A DNA stretch of 64,000 nt from Pedobacter sp. BMA (GCF_001027745.1 NZ_LECU01000003.1:248001-312000), one strand, 5' to 3'; shown: positions 27,343 through 36,712, counted from the stretch's first letter. A program made the numbers and translations. The notes: a model not told the origin generated them from the letters alone.

Positions 27343-28079
27343 TCAAGGTTCCCATCATTATGCTGCATCATGTGGATGATGCTCCGGCAACAGGAACCGA
27401 AGGCTGGACAATTAGCACAAAACAGTTTAATGTATTGCTGGATTGCATACAGCAACTCGGACTGGAAACCACCACCTTCGAAGAAATTGTGCAGCAGCGC
27501 TGGAAACTGAACCAGCTAAACAAAAAAGTGATCCTGACCTTTGATGACGGCGCAGCGAAATTATTCGATTTCGCCGTACCGTTGTTGATACAGAAAGGCA
27601 TGAAGGCTGTGTTTTTTATTCCGACTGCTCAAATTGGCGGGTACAACGAATGGGATGTTACGAGTGCCAATGCCCCTAAAATCGATCTGATGGATGCTTC
27701 GCAACTGCGCTACCTTTCTGAAAAAGGAATGGAAGTAGGTAGTCACGGTCATGAGCATCTATATGGACACAAAATTACAGAAACCCAGTTCATCAACGAA
27801 CTCCACACCTCTAAAAACATCCTTGAAAATATTATAGCTAAACCAGTTGTTTCCTTTTGCTATCCTTATGGAGAGGTTCCTGAGAATTATAGACAATTGC
27901 TTCAGGATGCTGGTTACCACTACGGCACTTCTATTTACCAGGCTTTCTCCAACCGCTATGCCTTACGCCGGATCGGCATCCACGCCGCAGATTCCAAAAA
28001 GTCAATTACTTTCAAATTATCGAACCGCTATGCGATTTACCGCTCGCTGATTGATAAAGTGTTGAAGATGGTTAAATGA
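27339..28079 (+). CDS. Polysaccharide deacetylase (NodB domain)
   Basis: A carbohydrate esterase 4-like enzyme that removes acetyl groups from N-acetylated sugars. Motif 1 is LTFDDG (D69, D70), motif 2 is GSHGHEH (H136 and H140 bind metal) and motif 3 is FCYPYG. There is no signal peptide, so it would act in the cytoplasm or by an unusual route, perhaps on a lipid-linked intermediate. Length is 246 aa. The start TTG overlaps the previous stop. It closes the + strand operon: its stop is 3 bases from the end of the convergent methyltransferase. Confidence 0.9.
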   Translation: MIKVPIIMLHHVDDAPATGTEGWTISTKQFNVLLDCIQQLGLETTTFEEIVQQRWKLNQLNKKVILTFDDGAAKLFDFAVPLLIQKGMKAVFFIPTAQIGGYNEWDVTSANAPKIDLMDASQLRYLSEKGMEVGSHGHEHLYGHKITETQFINELHTSKNILENIIAKPVVSFCYPYGEVPENYRQLLQDAGYHYGTSIYQAFSNRYALRRIGIHAADSKKSITFKLSNRYAIYRSLIDKVLKMVK

Positions 28080-28082
28080 TTT

Positions 28083-28730
28083 TTACTTTGGAAGGGAAGC
28101 TACATTTGGTCTTGTGCTAATAACCCCTACTTTCCATATTTGCCCCTTCTCATTGATAATTTCTTTAAAAGAATTAAACCTGTACTTGCTCCTTAGCTTT
28201 TGCCAGATGACATCGTGGCCTTTAAAATCGCACATCGAAATAATTAACCTTCCGTTTTTCGAGAGGTTGTGTTCAATACACTTCTCTATCGTTTTTAGAG
28301 GCTGGTTAAAATAATATAGGGTCTCATTGAAAATAATAACATCGAACTGCCCTTCTAACCTGGAATAGTCAAAATCCAGCTGACGAAAAGTGGCGCCAGG
28401 AAAAGTTTTCTTCGCCATTTCGATTGCCTTACCGGATATGTCAATTCCGAGATAATCAGCGCCCTGCTGATTGTTGCTTAAGTAACTGTACAGTACCCCC
28501 TGACCGCAGCCTACATCCAGAATACTTCCTTTTTTCTGTTTTACGCATTCAACGATGTGCTGATAATGCGCTTCCTCGTCTTTTCCATACAGGTAATTCC
28601 AGGATCCATTAGCAAATTGCTGCTCCCATATGCTTCGGGATACGCGGTTTCCAAATCCCAGGTGGGATAAGAACAGATTATAAGATTGACGACGGACTTT
28701 ATTTTTAATTCTATCTAAAAGCAACTTCAT
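28083..28730 (-). CDS. Class I SAM-dependent methyltransferase
   Basis: Motif I is SILDVGCGQGVLYSYL near residue 76, motif II YLGIDISGKAIE, and the motif IV region FDVIIFNETLYYF. The N-terminal 60 residues resemble the small-molecule or ubiquinone type methyltransferases with a basic leader. Length is 215 aa. It points against the polysaccharide operon with only 3 bases between stops, so the two transcripts should overlap at their ends. Substrate unknown; its position hints at surface glycan or lipid modification but does not prove it. Confidence 0.85.
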   Translation of the reverse strand: MKLLLDRIKNKVRRQSYNLFLSHLGFGNRVSRSIWEQQFANGSWNYLYGKDEEAHYQHIVECVKQKKGSILDVGCGQGVLYSYLSNNQQGADYLGIDISGKAIEMAKKTFPGATFRQLDFDYSRLEGQFDVIIFNETLYYFNQPLKTIEKCIEHNLSKNGRLIISMCDFKGHDVIWQKLRSKYRFNSFKEIINEKGQIWKVGVISTRPNVASLPK

Positions 28731-28793
28731 AAAAACGGGAAAAGGGCTACCAATAACGACGAGAGAAAGATAGCCTTTTGAAATAAGAGTTCA

Positions 28794-28825
28794 CAAAAAA
28801 AGGTGCAGAAAATCTTCCCGCACCT
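28794..28825 (-). terminator. Intrinsic terminator of the SusCD-thioredoxin operon
   Basis: Read on the minus strand, AGGTGC and GCACCT pair around a 13-base loop with partial internal pairing, followed by a run of about seven T. It lies 22 bases after the stop of the thioredoxin gene, the normal place for a rho-independent terminator. Confidence 0.85.
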
Positions 28826-28847
28826 GATTAAACGAGCGTAATCTAAC

Positions 28848-30764
28848 CTATTTCTTATCCAGCAGGATAGCGATTTCTACATCCAGTTTCTTCTGCAGGA
28901 TTTCGCCTTCGAAGCCAATGGTACGGAATTGCATTTTGCCCTCCTGATCGATGACGGCGATAGTGGGGATAAGTGTGAAGCCCACTTTTTCGCCAATGTT
29001 TTTATCGTTGTTGAAGTATACTGGGAATTTGTATTGTGGGTTTTGCTTTACCCAATTGCGGGCATCGTTAATGGTATTGTTGGCGCCGCTGTTGACCACC
29101 ATAAACATGACGTTAGGATTATTCTGGTATTTTTCAAATACTTTATGAAAGTAAGGCATTTCCTGCATGCAGGGTACGCACCAGGTGGCCCAGAAATCGA
29201 GAATGACCACTTTTCCCTTCATCATAGCGGCTGCAACGGGATTGCCCTGCAAATCGGTAAGGCCGGATAATTCGGGACCGGGTTTGTTCATCATCAGGGT
29301 TTTTGTTTTCGCGGTGAGCTGCTGAATTTCGAGCACTTCGAGTTCTTGTACTTTTGCGCGGAAACTTTCTTCAGATTTATTGTAACTAAGGAAGCTGGTT
29401 TTAGCCTTTGCGAGGATGAGTGAGTCTGTCGGGTTTTTGATGAGCAGTTTCCAGAGCGCATTAAAAGCCTGCTCATGTTCCCCTAGCTGACTGAGTACCT
29501 GCGCGGCGTTGATGGTGGCTTCGCGATTGGCCGGTTGCTGAAGTGTGCGAGTGGTAAGCACTTTGGCTGAATCGGTATTTTTTAAGCGGAGGTAGTTAAG
29601 CGCTTTGATGGAAAGCAGTGCGGCTGTCGCATCTGCCACGGCCTGCCTGCGCGTGCTATCTGGCACGTAAGATGGAATGTAGCCGAACTCTGGAAAATAC
29701 CGGATAATGCCCACTGGCCACTGGTTAGCGATGGCCAGTGCTTTATTGGCATAAGAAATGGCCGCTACCGGTGCAATTTTGCTTTCGGTTAACTTAACGA
29801 CTATACTTTTATAGGTTTCGGGTGTGTAGGGATTAATTTTGGCATATAGTTTTGAAGCATGCGCCAGGGCTTTTACCGAATCGCCATTGGCAGCGTATAA
29901 ATCAAAAAGCATTTTGTGGATACTTTCGGAACCTTCTTCGCCGGGCTGATCGCCTTTTTTGAGCATGGCTTCGAGTTTGGCAATTTTGACCGTGGTATTT
30001 TTCTCCTCCCGGGAAATGATAGACGCCCTCAGGTCTTTAGACAAATCGGCACTGGGATAGCGTTCCATGACCACTTTCCGTACCGAATCGAGGCGGGTTT
30101 TTTCACCGATCATGAGGTAGCCCATGGTTACCTGATTCATGTTGCCTGGAAGGGTTGGGTTTTCTTCGAGGCGGGCAGCAATGATTTTACGGGCCAGCTC
30201 GCGGTATTGCAGTTTTTCGGCAGGGCTTTTAGCTAAAGCCATTTTCACCACCATTTGCGCCACCTTTGCCTCATAATTATCGGGATTGTTGGTTAGCTCC
30301 TGATTGATCAGATCGAGCTTATGCTGCTGCAAATCGGGAGCTTTCGGCATTTGAGTGGAGAGGCTGTAGGATTCGTGAAGAAGGCTATTTTTTATCCGTT
30401 GATTGCCCTGATATACTGGCAGTGTATAGTGCTTATCGGCAGCTGGTTTTTGCAGCATTTCACCACTTTGCAGGTAGAAGGTGGCGAAGGTAGCAAAGCG
30501 CCCGGCTTTGAAACTCGCTGTCCACAGGTTACCCTTTTTGATCATCGGCATTTTCCAGGGCAGATCGTAAAAGGTGGAATAGGTAAATACAATGGTTACC
30601 GATGGCGCATCGGCCGGGATACTGGCACCGGGTGCTGCGGGGTTATAGGTAATGGTAACGGAATCGCCCCGCTGTATTTTTTCGGGTGTGGTGATGACTG
30701 CCTGAGCCTGTGCCTGCAGTATTGCAGACACAAACAGGAGCAGCACTATGGTGATGTTTTTCAT
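28848..30764 (-). CDS. TlpA-like thioredoxin protein with a large N-terminal region
   Basis: A secreted or periplasmic redox protein: signal peptide MKNITIVLLLFVSAILQAQA, a 350-residue helical region with tetratricopeptide-like helices, then a TlpA/AhpC-TSA domain. The active site is WCVPC (residues 528-532), with the cis-proline loop at TLIPT. The full length of 638 aa is typical of Bacteroidota members that follow SusCD pairs. Last gene of the SusC operon, 11 bases from the SusD stop. It probably reduces disulfides in imported peptides or envelope proteins; its partner is unknown. Confidence 0.88.
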   Translation of the reverse strand: MKNITIVLLLFVSAILQAQAQAVITTPEKIQRGDSVTITYNPAAPGASIPADAPSVTIVFTYSTFYDLPWKMPMIKKGNLWTASFKAGRFATFATFYLQSGEMLQKPAADKHYTLPVYQGNQRIKNSLLHESYSLSTQMPKAPDLQQHKLDLINQELTNNPDNYEAKVAQMVVKMALAKSPAEKLQYRELARKIIAARLEENPTLPGNMNQVTMGYLMIGEKTRLDSVRKVVMERYPSADLSKDLRASIISREEKNTTVKIAKLEAMLKKGDQPGEEGSESIHKMLFDLYAANGDSVKALAHASKLYAKINPYTPETYKSIVVKLTESKIAPVAAISYANKALAIANQWPVGIIRYFPEFGYIPSYVPDSTRRQAVADATAALLSIKALNYLRLKNTDSAKVLTTRTLQQPANREATINAAQVLSQLGEHEQAFNALWKLLIKNPTDSLILAKAKTSFLSYNKSEESFRAKVQELEVLEIQQLTAKTKTLMMNKPGPELSGLTDLQGNPVAAAMMKGKVVILDFWATWCVPCMQEMPYFHKVFEKYQNNPNVMFMVVNSGANNTINDARNWVKQNPQYKFPVYFNNDKNIGEKVGFTLIPTIAVIDQEGKMQFRTIGFEGEILQKKLDVEIAILLDKK

Positions 30765-30775
30765 AGGGTAAGATT

Positions 30776-32224
30776 TTAATAGCCTGGATTTTGAACCATA
30801 TTCGGGTTGGTGCGCATGGCTTCGACAGGAATAGGGAACCAGATTGCGGTTGATTTCCAGCCGGTTTTCGTGAGGCTGAGTACATCATCAGCACGGGTTT
30901 TAGCCGCATCGCCTGATGTGCTCTTCCACCTTTTGAGGTCGAACCAACGATGGCCCCATTCAGAAAACAGCTCTACCCTTCGCTCCTGCTCCACCTGTGC
31001 CATGGCGATGGCCTGGCTTGCCGCGGTGGTTAAAGGTGCGAGGCCGGCCCGGTTGCGGATGATATTCAAATCGTCTTTAGCATCACCCAACCTGTTTGAT
31101 TGTGCACGCGCTTCAGCACGGATAAGGTAAGCTTCGGCAAATCGGAGCACCATCGAATATTCAGTTGCCGCGGCACCCGCTGTACCTAAACGAACTTTAT
31201 ATTTAAATGGAAAGGTGTGCTGCACTGGTGGAACGGCCGCACTTGAATATTGACCTACCCAGTTGGTATAGCGCCTGTCGCCCGCCTCAAAATTATTTTC
31301 CAGACCAAGGGCGCCCTTAGTTAAGCGGTATAAAGGAACACCGGTAGATATTATGGTGTTGCCTTCCCAGGTGTTTCTTCCGTTTAGGGTATTAACTACC
31401 TGTAGTTGCCAGATGGCCTCGTTACTGTTTTTCAGAAACACTTTACTGATGTGTGCCGCATTGTTGGGATCGGTATTGTTCAACAGCGAATATTGTGACG
31501 TGGTGGCAATGACTTCAGTGGCCTCCGTTTCGGCTAAAGCATTATTACCCGTATAAAGATAAGCACGGGATAGCAAAAGCGTGGCGGCAGTTTTATTAGG
31601 CCTGATGCGTTCGGCATTGCCCGGATAAGCAAGTACCAGTAATTGTTTGGCATCTTTTAAATCCTGAATTACGGATGCATATACTTCGGCTTTTGGTGTG
31701 CGGGCTTTGCTGGTATTGGTGAGCACATCGGTATTTAAAATCAGGGGCACATCGCCAAAAAAGTTGACGAGATAAAAGTGGCAGAAGGCGCGTACGAATT
31801 TGGCCTCGCCCAGCAGCTGGTTTTTAATGGCAGGCGTTAAGGTAGTAGAGGCAGTTACCCCTTCGATTACGGCATTGGCGCGGTAAATGAAGTTATAAGG
31901 TGTAGACCACATTAAGCCCACGTAGGTATTGCCCGGTGTAAGGGCATTGTTTTTAAACTCATCAAAGTTGGCCAGTGTGGATCCGTACACAAACTCATCA
32001 GCCGCCATGGCACAGGTAAAACTGGTAAGCACGTTGGCAAACTGATAGTTGAAGGCATTCATATCGCTATAAATACCCACCATGGCCGCGGTGGCTGTGG
32101 CATCGGTTGTGAAAACGCTGGAGGTGACCAGCTGATCTTTAGGATCTTCGATATCTACATATTTTTTGCAGGATACTGCTGAGCTTAATACTGCTACGGT
32201 TAATATATAATAAATAATTTTCAT
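30776..32224 (-). CDS. RagB/SusD family outer-membrane lipoprotein
   Basis: A surface substrate-binding lipoprotein that caps its SusC partner. The leader MKIIYYILTVAVLSSAVSC has a lipobox (AVSC), so Cys19 should be lipidated, followed by KKYVDIEDP, common in this family. TPR-like helices follow and the end has RRVELFSEWGHRWFDLKRW and WFPIPVEAMRTNPNM, diagnostic of RagB/SusD. Length is 482 aa. It lies 17 bases from SusC and 11 from the thioredoxin gene. The substrate is not predictable; no glycosidase is adjacent. Confidence 0.95.
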   Translation of the reverse strand: MKIIYYILTVAVLSSAVSCKKYVDIEDPKDQLVTSSVFTTDATATAAMVGIYSDMNAFNYQFANVLTSFTCAMAADEFVYGSTLANFDEFKNNALTPGNTYVGLMWSTPYNFIYRANAVIEGVTASTTLTPAIKNQLLGEAKFVRAFCHFYLVNFFGDVPLILNTDVLTNTSKARTPKAEVYASVIQDLKDAKQLLVLAYPGNAERIRPNKTAATLLLSRAYLYTGNNALAETEATEVIATTSQYSLLNNTDPNNAAHISKVFLKNSNEAIWQLQVVNTLNGRNTWEGNTIISTGVPLYRLTKGALGLENNFEAGDRRYTNWVGQYSSAAVPPVQHTFPFKYKVRLGTAGAAATEYSMVLRFAEAYLIRAEARAQSNRLGDAKDDLNIIRNRAGLAPLTTAASQAIAMAQVEQERRVELFSEWGHRWFDLKRWKSTSGDAAKTRADDVLSLTKTGWKSTAIWFPIPVEAMRTNPNMVQNPGY

Positions 32225-32241
32225 TGGAATAGAGTTAGGGA

Positions 32242-35200
32242 TTAAAATGAAACCTGTAAACCAGCGGTGTAGACACTTAAAGGCGGCAAAGCGTATCCTT
32301 TTGTTTCAGGATCGAAACCCTTGTAACCAGTGATGGTAAACAGATTTTGCGCCTGCAGATATAATGAGATGTTGCTGAATTTCCAGCTTTTTAGCAGCTC
32401 GGCAAAGTTGTATTTAAGGGATACATTTTTAAGCCTGATGAATGAAGCATCGCCCCAGTTTGCACTGGATAAACGGTAATTATTCTGGTAAGCGGTATAA
32501 ATGGGCTTACCTGCTGTGGTACTTGCCCCCGGGATATTTGCCGGTACGCCTGGTGTGGTCCACCTTTCAAGCGCGCTAAGATCTTTATTGCGGAAAGGAT
32601 AGCCATTTGAATAGCTCAGGTAACCATAGTTCAAGCCCGGCCCTTCTTGTTTTACAAACTGGACAAAGAAATCGAGACTGAAATTTTTGTAAGTAAAGCT
32701 GTTTTGTAAACCACCATAAAACTGAGGCATGGTATTGCCCAGAATAACCAGATCGCCCGGATCGGTGATGGCTTTGTCGCCATTGACATCCCTGAACTCA
32801 GGCACACCGGTTTGCGTGTTTACGCCCAGGTAATCGAAGCCCATGACGATTGATAATGGCTGGCCGATGAAATATTTATAGGCATCGCCAGAAGTTTTAA
32901 GGTTGGGATATTCGAGCAGTTTGTTTTTAGCGAAGGTGATGTTTAAAGAGGTATTCCACGTAAAGTTTTTGTTTCGGATGTTGACTGAGCTAAGTTCGAG
33001 CTCGAGGCCTTTGTTCTCTACCAGTGCCGGGAGGTTGGCTACGTACTGAGTGAAGCCCGATTGCGAGGACAGCGTACTGCCGATAAGCTGGTTATCGGAA
33101 CGGTTACGGTAGAGGTTTGCAGTAAGAAGCAATCGCTCATTAAAGAAACCCAGATCAATACCGGCTTCGATTTTTTTATTTTTCTCCCAGCTGTAGTTGG
33201 GGTTAGGGAATCGGCTGGGGGATATCCCTGGAAGGCCACCATAAGGATAACTTACCGGGCTCCAGCTATCCAGAAACTGGTAATCGCCAATCTGATCGTT
33301 ACCGGTGGTACCGAAACTTCCCCTTAACTTACCGAAGCTAAGGAACTTCAGGTTATCTTTAATGAAGCTTTCGTTGCTGAACAACCAGGCTGCACCCACG
33401 GCGCCAAAGTTACCGAAGCGATTATTGGGCCCGAATTTAGAGGAGCCATCGCGACGGAATGTTCCGTTTACGATGTATTTTTCATCCCAATTATAGGTTA
33501 GCCGGCCGAAAACAGATGTGTAGCGGTATTTGGTATAAGCGTAGGTACGTGGTGTTAATGTGGTGGCGGCCTTCATGTTTTCGAGCTGTAAATCGCTTAC
33601 ATAACCACTGCCCTGCAGCGATTCAGTTTCGCGCACGCTGTGCTGCCAGGTACCTCCTACCAATGCCGAGAGGTTTCCTTTGGCCAGTTTTACATTGTAG
33701 TTTAATTGTGGTTCAACGATGTAGGAGTTCAACTTTCCATCACCATAGTTGGCCGAGCTGCCGCTGTAAGTTAATGGATTGAAGCCCAGCTTGGGAAAGG
33801 TTTGGGTTTGATCCATGTTCATGCGGTTGAAGCCGGCAGTGACCTTAGCATTTAAGCCTTTAAGGATATCGTAACTAAGTGAAGTATTACCAAAGATATT
33901 GGTAGTGTTGTGGTTACTGGTGCGTTCGAAGTAAGCCATAGGGTTTTGCTCGTTACCAAACCAGTAGTAATTGCCCTGCGCATCGTATACGGGATAATTG
34001 GGGGCCAGATTGAAAAAACTGGTGACATCGCTGGGTAGGGTATTGTTCTGATCGACGGTGTATTTAACGGAGCTGGTAAACCTGAATTTTTTATCTAAAG
34101 AAATGTGGTTGAGTGAAAAGTTGAGTGCACCTCTTTTGTAGCCGAGGTCTTTAGGCAGAATTATTTTTTCATTTCTGAAGGTTCCGCTGAGCAGGTAATT
34201 GGTTTGTTCGGTTCCACCGCGAAAGCCGAGTTGAACTTCGCTGAGGTTGGCCGACTCGCCAATGAGTTTATCCTGCCAGTTTTGATCAAGGGTTTGATCC
34301 CACAGCAATAAATCTGGTGCCTGTGTTTCGGTTGGGGTTACGGCATCTTTGGCATAGGCTTCGCGGCGCATGGCGAGGTAGTCGGCGGTGCTGAGCATAT
34401 CTACGCGTTTATTGAGTGAAGATAATCCGGTAAATACATTGGCATTAAATTCGCCTTTGCCGGATTTGCCTTTTTTAGTGGTGATGAGGATGACACCATT
34501 GGCACCTCGCGAGCCATAAATCGCGGTTGCATCAGCATCTTTCAGGATATCGATTTGCTCGATATCGGCGGGGTTGATGCTGCTTAAAGGACTTTGATTG
34601 CCATTGGCACCGGTAAACTGGCTAAGGCTTTCGGAAATGAAAGGCACCCCATCTACAATATACAGCGGGTTGTTGCCTGCGGTGATGGAATTTTGTCCGC
34701 GAAGGCGTACGTTATATCCTGAACCCGGGTATCCGGTAACGGAGGAGATATCCAAACCGGCTACACGGCCCTGAAGCGCTGCCAGGGGATCGCCTACGGG
34801 CTGGTTGCCGATTTGTGCGGCACCGATGGTGGTTACCGAACCGGTGTTATTTCTTTTGGTAGTGGTACCGTAACCAATTACGACGACAGCATCAAGCGTA
34901 CCAACAGCTGGCTTGAGGCTGATGATGATGTTTTGGGTCGAGCTGATGCTGACTTCGGTATTTTCATACCCAATGTAACTGAATACCAGTACATCGTTAA
35001 TGGATGCCTGGATATTGAAATTTCCTTTGCTATCGGTAATGGCCTGGATACTTTTGCCTTTTACTTTGATGGATACCCCCGGCATGGAAATGCCTTTTTC
35101 ATCTTTCACGATACCGCTGATGGGTTCGGCCGCAAGCTGAACGGTTTTAACGTTTTTGCGAGTGATGATGATGCTGTTGTTAATGGCTTTGTACGACAAG

Positions 35201-35553
35201 CCGGTATTCTCCAGCAATACATCGAGCAGTTCTTTTACCGTACGGTCTTTTGCGGATAGTGCGGGCGCACTGATGCCAGCAAGGATCTCATTTCTATAGG
35301 CAAAGCGAAACTCGGTTTGCTGTTCGATTCGGTTAAAGGCCTGTTTTAAGCTTCCGCCCTGGAAGCCGGCAGAGAGGTGAATTTCCTGCAGGTTTTGGGC
35401 AGCAGTATGGGTTGCAAATAAGCTGTTGATGGTAAAAAGCGAAATCACTAACAAGATTGCATTTACTTTCATAAAAAATCCCAGTTTTTGGATAATGGTA
35501 AAGCGACAAGCCCACGGACATAGACTTGCAAAAGGTGTATAATTATAATACAT
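32242..35553 (-). CDS. SusC/RagA TonB-linked outer-membrane protein with STN domain
   Basis: A TonB-dependent importer. Order: a possible leader extension, signal peptide from Met28 (MKVNAILLVISLF), an STN signalling domain (about residues 55-125), a carboxypeptidase-like regulatory domain (ISGIVKDEKGISMPGVSI), the plug (VVVIGYGTTTKRN, IYIVDGVP-type end) and a 22-strand barrel. The STN domain is the part that touches a FecR anti-sigma, so it fits the upstream gene pair. Length is 1103 aa. Translation may start at 35553 or at Met28 (35472); the basic leader upstream of Met28 is seen in many relatives, so I keep the longer form. Confidence 0.95.
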   Translation of the reverse strand: MYYNYTPFASLCPWACRFTIIQKLGFFMKVNAILLVISLFTINSLFATHTAAQNLQEIHLSAGFQGGSLKQAFNRIEQQTEFRFAYRNEILAGISAPALSAKDRTVKELLDVLLENTGLSYKAINNSIIITRKNVKTVQLAAEPISGIVKDEKGISMPGVSIKVKGKSIQAITDSKGNFNIQASINDVLVFSYIGYENTEVSISSTQNIIISLKPAVGTLDAVVVIGYGTTTKRNNTGSVTTIGAAQIGNQPVGDPLAALQGRVAGLDISSVTGYPGSGYNVRLRGQNSITAGNNPLYIVDGVPFISESLSQFTGANGNQSPLSSINPADIEQIDILKDADATAIYGSRGANGVILITTKKGKSGKGEFNANVFTGLSSLNKRVDMLSTADYLAMRREAYAKDAVTPTETQAPDLLLWDQTLDQNWQDKLIGESANLSEVQLGFRGGTEQTNYLLSGTFRNEKIILPKDLGYKRGALNFSLNHISLDKKFRFTSSVKYTVDQNNTLPSDVTSFFNLAPNYPVYDAQGNYYWFGNEQNPMAYFERTSNHNTTNIFGNTSLSYDILKGLNAKVTAGFNRMNMDQTQTFPKLGFNPLTYSGSSANYGDGKLNSYIVEPQLNYNVKLAKGNLSALVGGTWQHSVRETESLQGSGYVSDLQLENMKAATTLTPRTYAYTKYRYTSVFGRLTYNWDEKYIVNGTFRRDGSSKFGPNNRFGNFGAVGAAWLFSNESFIKDNLKFLSFGKLRGSFGTTGNDQIGDYQFLDSWSPVSYPYGGLPGISPSRFPNPNYSWEKNKKIEAGIDLGFFNERLLLTANLYRNRSDNQLIGSTLSSQSGFTQYVANLPALVENKGLELELSSVNIRNKNFTWNTSLNITFAKNKLLEYPNLKTSGDAYKYFIGQPLSIVMGFDYLGVNTQTGVPEFRDVNGDKAITDPGDLVILGNTMPQFYGGLQNSFTYKNFSLDFFVQFVKQEGPGLNYGYLSYSNGYPFRNKDLSALERWTTPGVPANIPGASTTAGKPIYTAYQNNYRLSSANWGDASFIRLKNVSLKYNFAELLKSWKFSNISLYLQAQNLFTITGYKGFDPETKGYALPPLSVYTAGLQVSF

Positions 35554-35707
35554 TGCAATGGTTTTAGATTGTTCGATAAGATGATTGAAAACTGTTGTAA
35601 GCCCTGGTGGCAGCCGGGGTTTACTTTTTTCTAAGGTTGTGGTTTTTAGGTTGGGAAGATTTTGTGATTCATTAGTGGTTTGGTTTATAGGGTTGAGTTG
35701 ATTTTAC

Positions 35708-36712
35708 TTAATTGGTACAGCCCGGGCCATCGATGAACAATTGATTGCCTTTAAGCTCGAAGCTTGCACCTGTGATGGAAGACAATACCTCAGTTACCTG
35801 ACTGAGATCATTACGGTTTAAAAATGCAGCTGTAAAGCGGCAATCTTTTACCTGATCGGTTTTAAATACGACTTTTACTTTAAAGCGCCCGGCAATCATA
35901 TCGGCGGCCTTCGCCAGTGAGATATCATCCATGATGAGATCCTGTGCTTTCCAGGCGATGGCTTCCTCCGCATTGATGTTAATTTTTGACTGTGTTTTTT
36001 CGCTTGCATGCCAGCTGATCTGCTGATCGGGAGTAAGTATGGCCAGCGTTTGTTGAGCACGCTGAACCATTACTTTTCCACGCGTTACTGTTACCGTAAC
36101 CGACTTTTCGTTATCATAGGCAGATATATTGAAAGCGGTACCCAATACAGTAGTTTTTATTTTTCCGGTGTGAATGATAAAGGGGTGTTTACTATCGTGA
36201 GCGACATCGAAAAAAGCCTCTCCTACCAGTGTTACCTCGCGGTTTTGCTTCCCTTCAAAAGTATCCGGGTAATCGAGGTGACTGTTTACATTAAGCTGTA
36301 CTGAGGTGCCATCGGGTAGTTTTACCCATTTGCGGCCGCTGGGTTTTTCGGGACCTGACTGCGCTATTGCTTGTTTAACTATTTGATTGGATGCTTCATG
36401 TGGTTGAACTGTCCACCAGGCGGTGGCGCAAACAACAAGTATTGCTGCAGCGTATCCGATCCATTGCCATTGCGGGGAGCGGCGGGGTTTATTGACTGTA
36501 CGCTGTTTGATGTTTTGATAAAGCTGATCCTGATTGGGTAGTCCTAGCTCTTCTCCCCTGGTTTCGAAACCGGATTGAAACTCGACCATAGCGGCCTCCC
36601 ATTCAGTGGCGTATTTATCGCTTTGCATCAACGACAGTACCTGCTCAATTTCGCTTTGAGAAGCCTCATTTTGTATGTACTTCACGAAAATTTGCTTGAT
36701 AGACTGTTCCAA
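35708..36712 (-). CDS. FecR family anti-sigma factor
   Basis: Transduces the signal from the STN-type SusC across the inner membrane to the ECF sigma. Residues 1-75 form the sigma-binding N-terminus, one membrane helix is WIGYAAAILVVCATAWW, then the FecR domain (WVKLPDGTSVQLN, GEAFFDVAHD, VLGTAFNI) and a C-terminal DUF4974 (FTAAFLNRNDLSQVTEVL) that meets the STN domain. Length is 334 aa. It lies 86 bases downstream of the sigma gene and 154 bases upstream of SusC. Confidence 0.94.
   Translation of the reverse strand: MEQSIKQIFVKYIQNEASQSEIEQVLSLMQSDKYATEWEAAMVEFQSGFETRGEELGLPNQDQLYQNIKQRTVNKPRRSPQWQWIGYAAAILVVCATAWWTVQPHEASNQIVKQAIAQSGPEKPSGRKWVKLPDGTSVQLNVNSHLDYPDTFEGKQNREVTLVGEAFFDVAHDSKHPFIIHTGKIKTTVLGTAFNISAYDNEKSVTVTVTRGKVMVQRAQQTLAILTPDQQISWHASEKTQSKININAEEAIAWKAQDLIMDDISLAKAADMIAGRFKVKVVFKTDQVKDCRFTAAFLNRNDLSQVTEVLSSITGASFELKGNQLFIDGPGCTN

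Noticed and set aside
30321..30779. 152-aa frame on the plus strand opposite the thioredoxin gene
   Set aside because: Antisense to the signal peptide and helical domain of a well supported gene, with no domain of its own.
34813..35259. 148-aa frame on the plus strand opposite SusC
   Set aside because: Antisense to the STN and plug domains of SusC, whose family motifs are continuous; no motif in the shadow frame.
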